A stretch of 22,344 bases of DNA from Bdellovibrionaceae bacterium UBA5009 (GTDB lineage: Bacteria; Bdellovibrionota; Bdellovibrionia; Bdellovibrionales; Bdellovibrionaceae), in assembly GCA_002396665.1 (NCBI GenBank), contig DGYJ01000092.1, forward strand, positions 35,711-58,054, written 5' to 3'. The notes beneath the pieces are model-generated. The model saw only the letters and a list, made by a program, of their open reading frames with translations, had not been told where the DNA came from and did no database searches. Position numbers and translations under genes: made by a program. The first letter of the stretch is position 1, and each line of letters begins with the position of its first letter. Positions 22,241-22,344 of the stretch are shown piece after piece.

Positions 22241-22344
22241 ATGCGCAACCAAAGACTTTTAAAATTTTTAGCTCTCTCGATACTTGCACACTTGATGTTT
22301 GTCGGGATTTTATTGAGCTCAAAATACCAAAAGTCGATCCCCCC
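22241..22344 (+). CDS. Start of a TonB/TolA-like membrane-anchored protein (3' truncated)
   Basis: ATG 22241 with GAGGGA 4 bases upstream opens a frame that stays open to the window end (34 codons). The residues are a short basic head (MRNQRLLK), one hydrophobic helix (FLALSILAHLMFVGILLS) and then a basic, Pro-containing beginning of a periplasmic part (SKYQKSIP). A His in the helix after a basic head (SILAHLMFVGILL) is common in TonB, TolA and related energy-transducing or gliding-motility proteins, so this is the likeliest class. The C-terminal domain is outside the window. A strong sigma-28-like sequence lies just upstream. Confidence 0.55.
   Translation, partial: MRNQRLLKFLALSILAHLMFVGILLSSKYQKSIP

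Noticed and set aside
1..22344. CRISPR arrays, tRNA or rRNA genes, insertion sequences.
   Set aside because: No regularly spaced repeats, no cloverleaf with conserved TTCGA-type arm, no rRNA core segments and no transposase-like ORF were found by reading the window.

Overview
The window looks like chromosome from a predatory or related bacterium of the Bdellovibrionota (Bdellovibrio-like). I infer this from the moderate-to-low G+C, a short 277-residue flagellin behind a sigma-28-like promoter, an abundant-looking outer-membrane barrel protein, many exported proteins of no recognised family, and the order of the housekeeping genes. Nothing in the sequence names the species.

Layout. 1-2738: the end of an unidentified gene meets a convergent pair, a DODA-type extradiol dioxygenase (ygiD-like) and a periplasmic YceI protein. 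A divergently read LysR regulator follows, with a strong operator-like palindrome on its own start codon. 2743-4512: a terminator, an outer-membrane barrel protein, then a 613-bp gap. The gap holds the barrel gene's promoter and leader hairpin and a candidate, apparently undescribed small RNA on the minus strand (about 4335 to 4183). That RNA has its own promoter, a 16-bp palindrome just upstream and a terminator hairpin. 4513-9243: RNase R with a long basic tail, a UbiB/ABC1 kinase-like protein and a GbsR/MarR-type regulator. 9265-10907: flagellin with a sigma-28-like promoter and a structured, possibly CsrA-controlled leader. Behind it lie a nucleotidyltransferase-fold gene and an overlapping 37-codon ORF (a possible toxin-antitoxin-like pair). 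11043-12176: an AT-rich, possibly acquired exported transglutaminase-like gene, flanked by an inverted repeat and by a perfect 38-bp palindrome. 12312-17658: an HD-domain phosphohydrolase, a small exported protein, a thiolase, purD and an exported basic protein. 17909-22344: a large exported Cys-rich protein, then (minus strand) a PP2C phosphatase coupled to a membrane-anchored M23 peptidase, and the start of a TonB/TolA-like membrane protein behind a sigma-28-like promoter.

How the genes fit together. Likely co-transcribed sets are yceI-ygiD, rnr-ubiB, the nucleotidyltransferase with the 37-codon ORF (possibly reading on from fliC), and PP2C-M23. Several convergent pairs meet with 0-3 bp between stop codons, while two others share bidirectional or U-tract terminators. 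The regions most worth following up are the 4183-4390 small-RNA locus, the 38-bp palindrome at 12139-12176, the flagellin leader, the LysR operator array and the NTase/37-codon pair.
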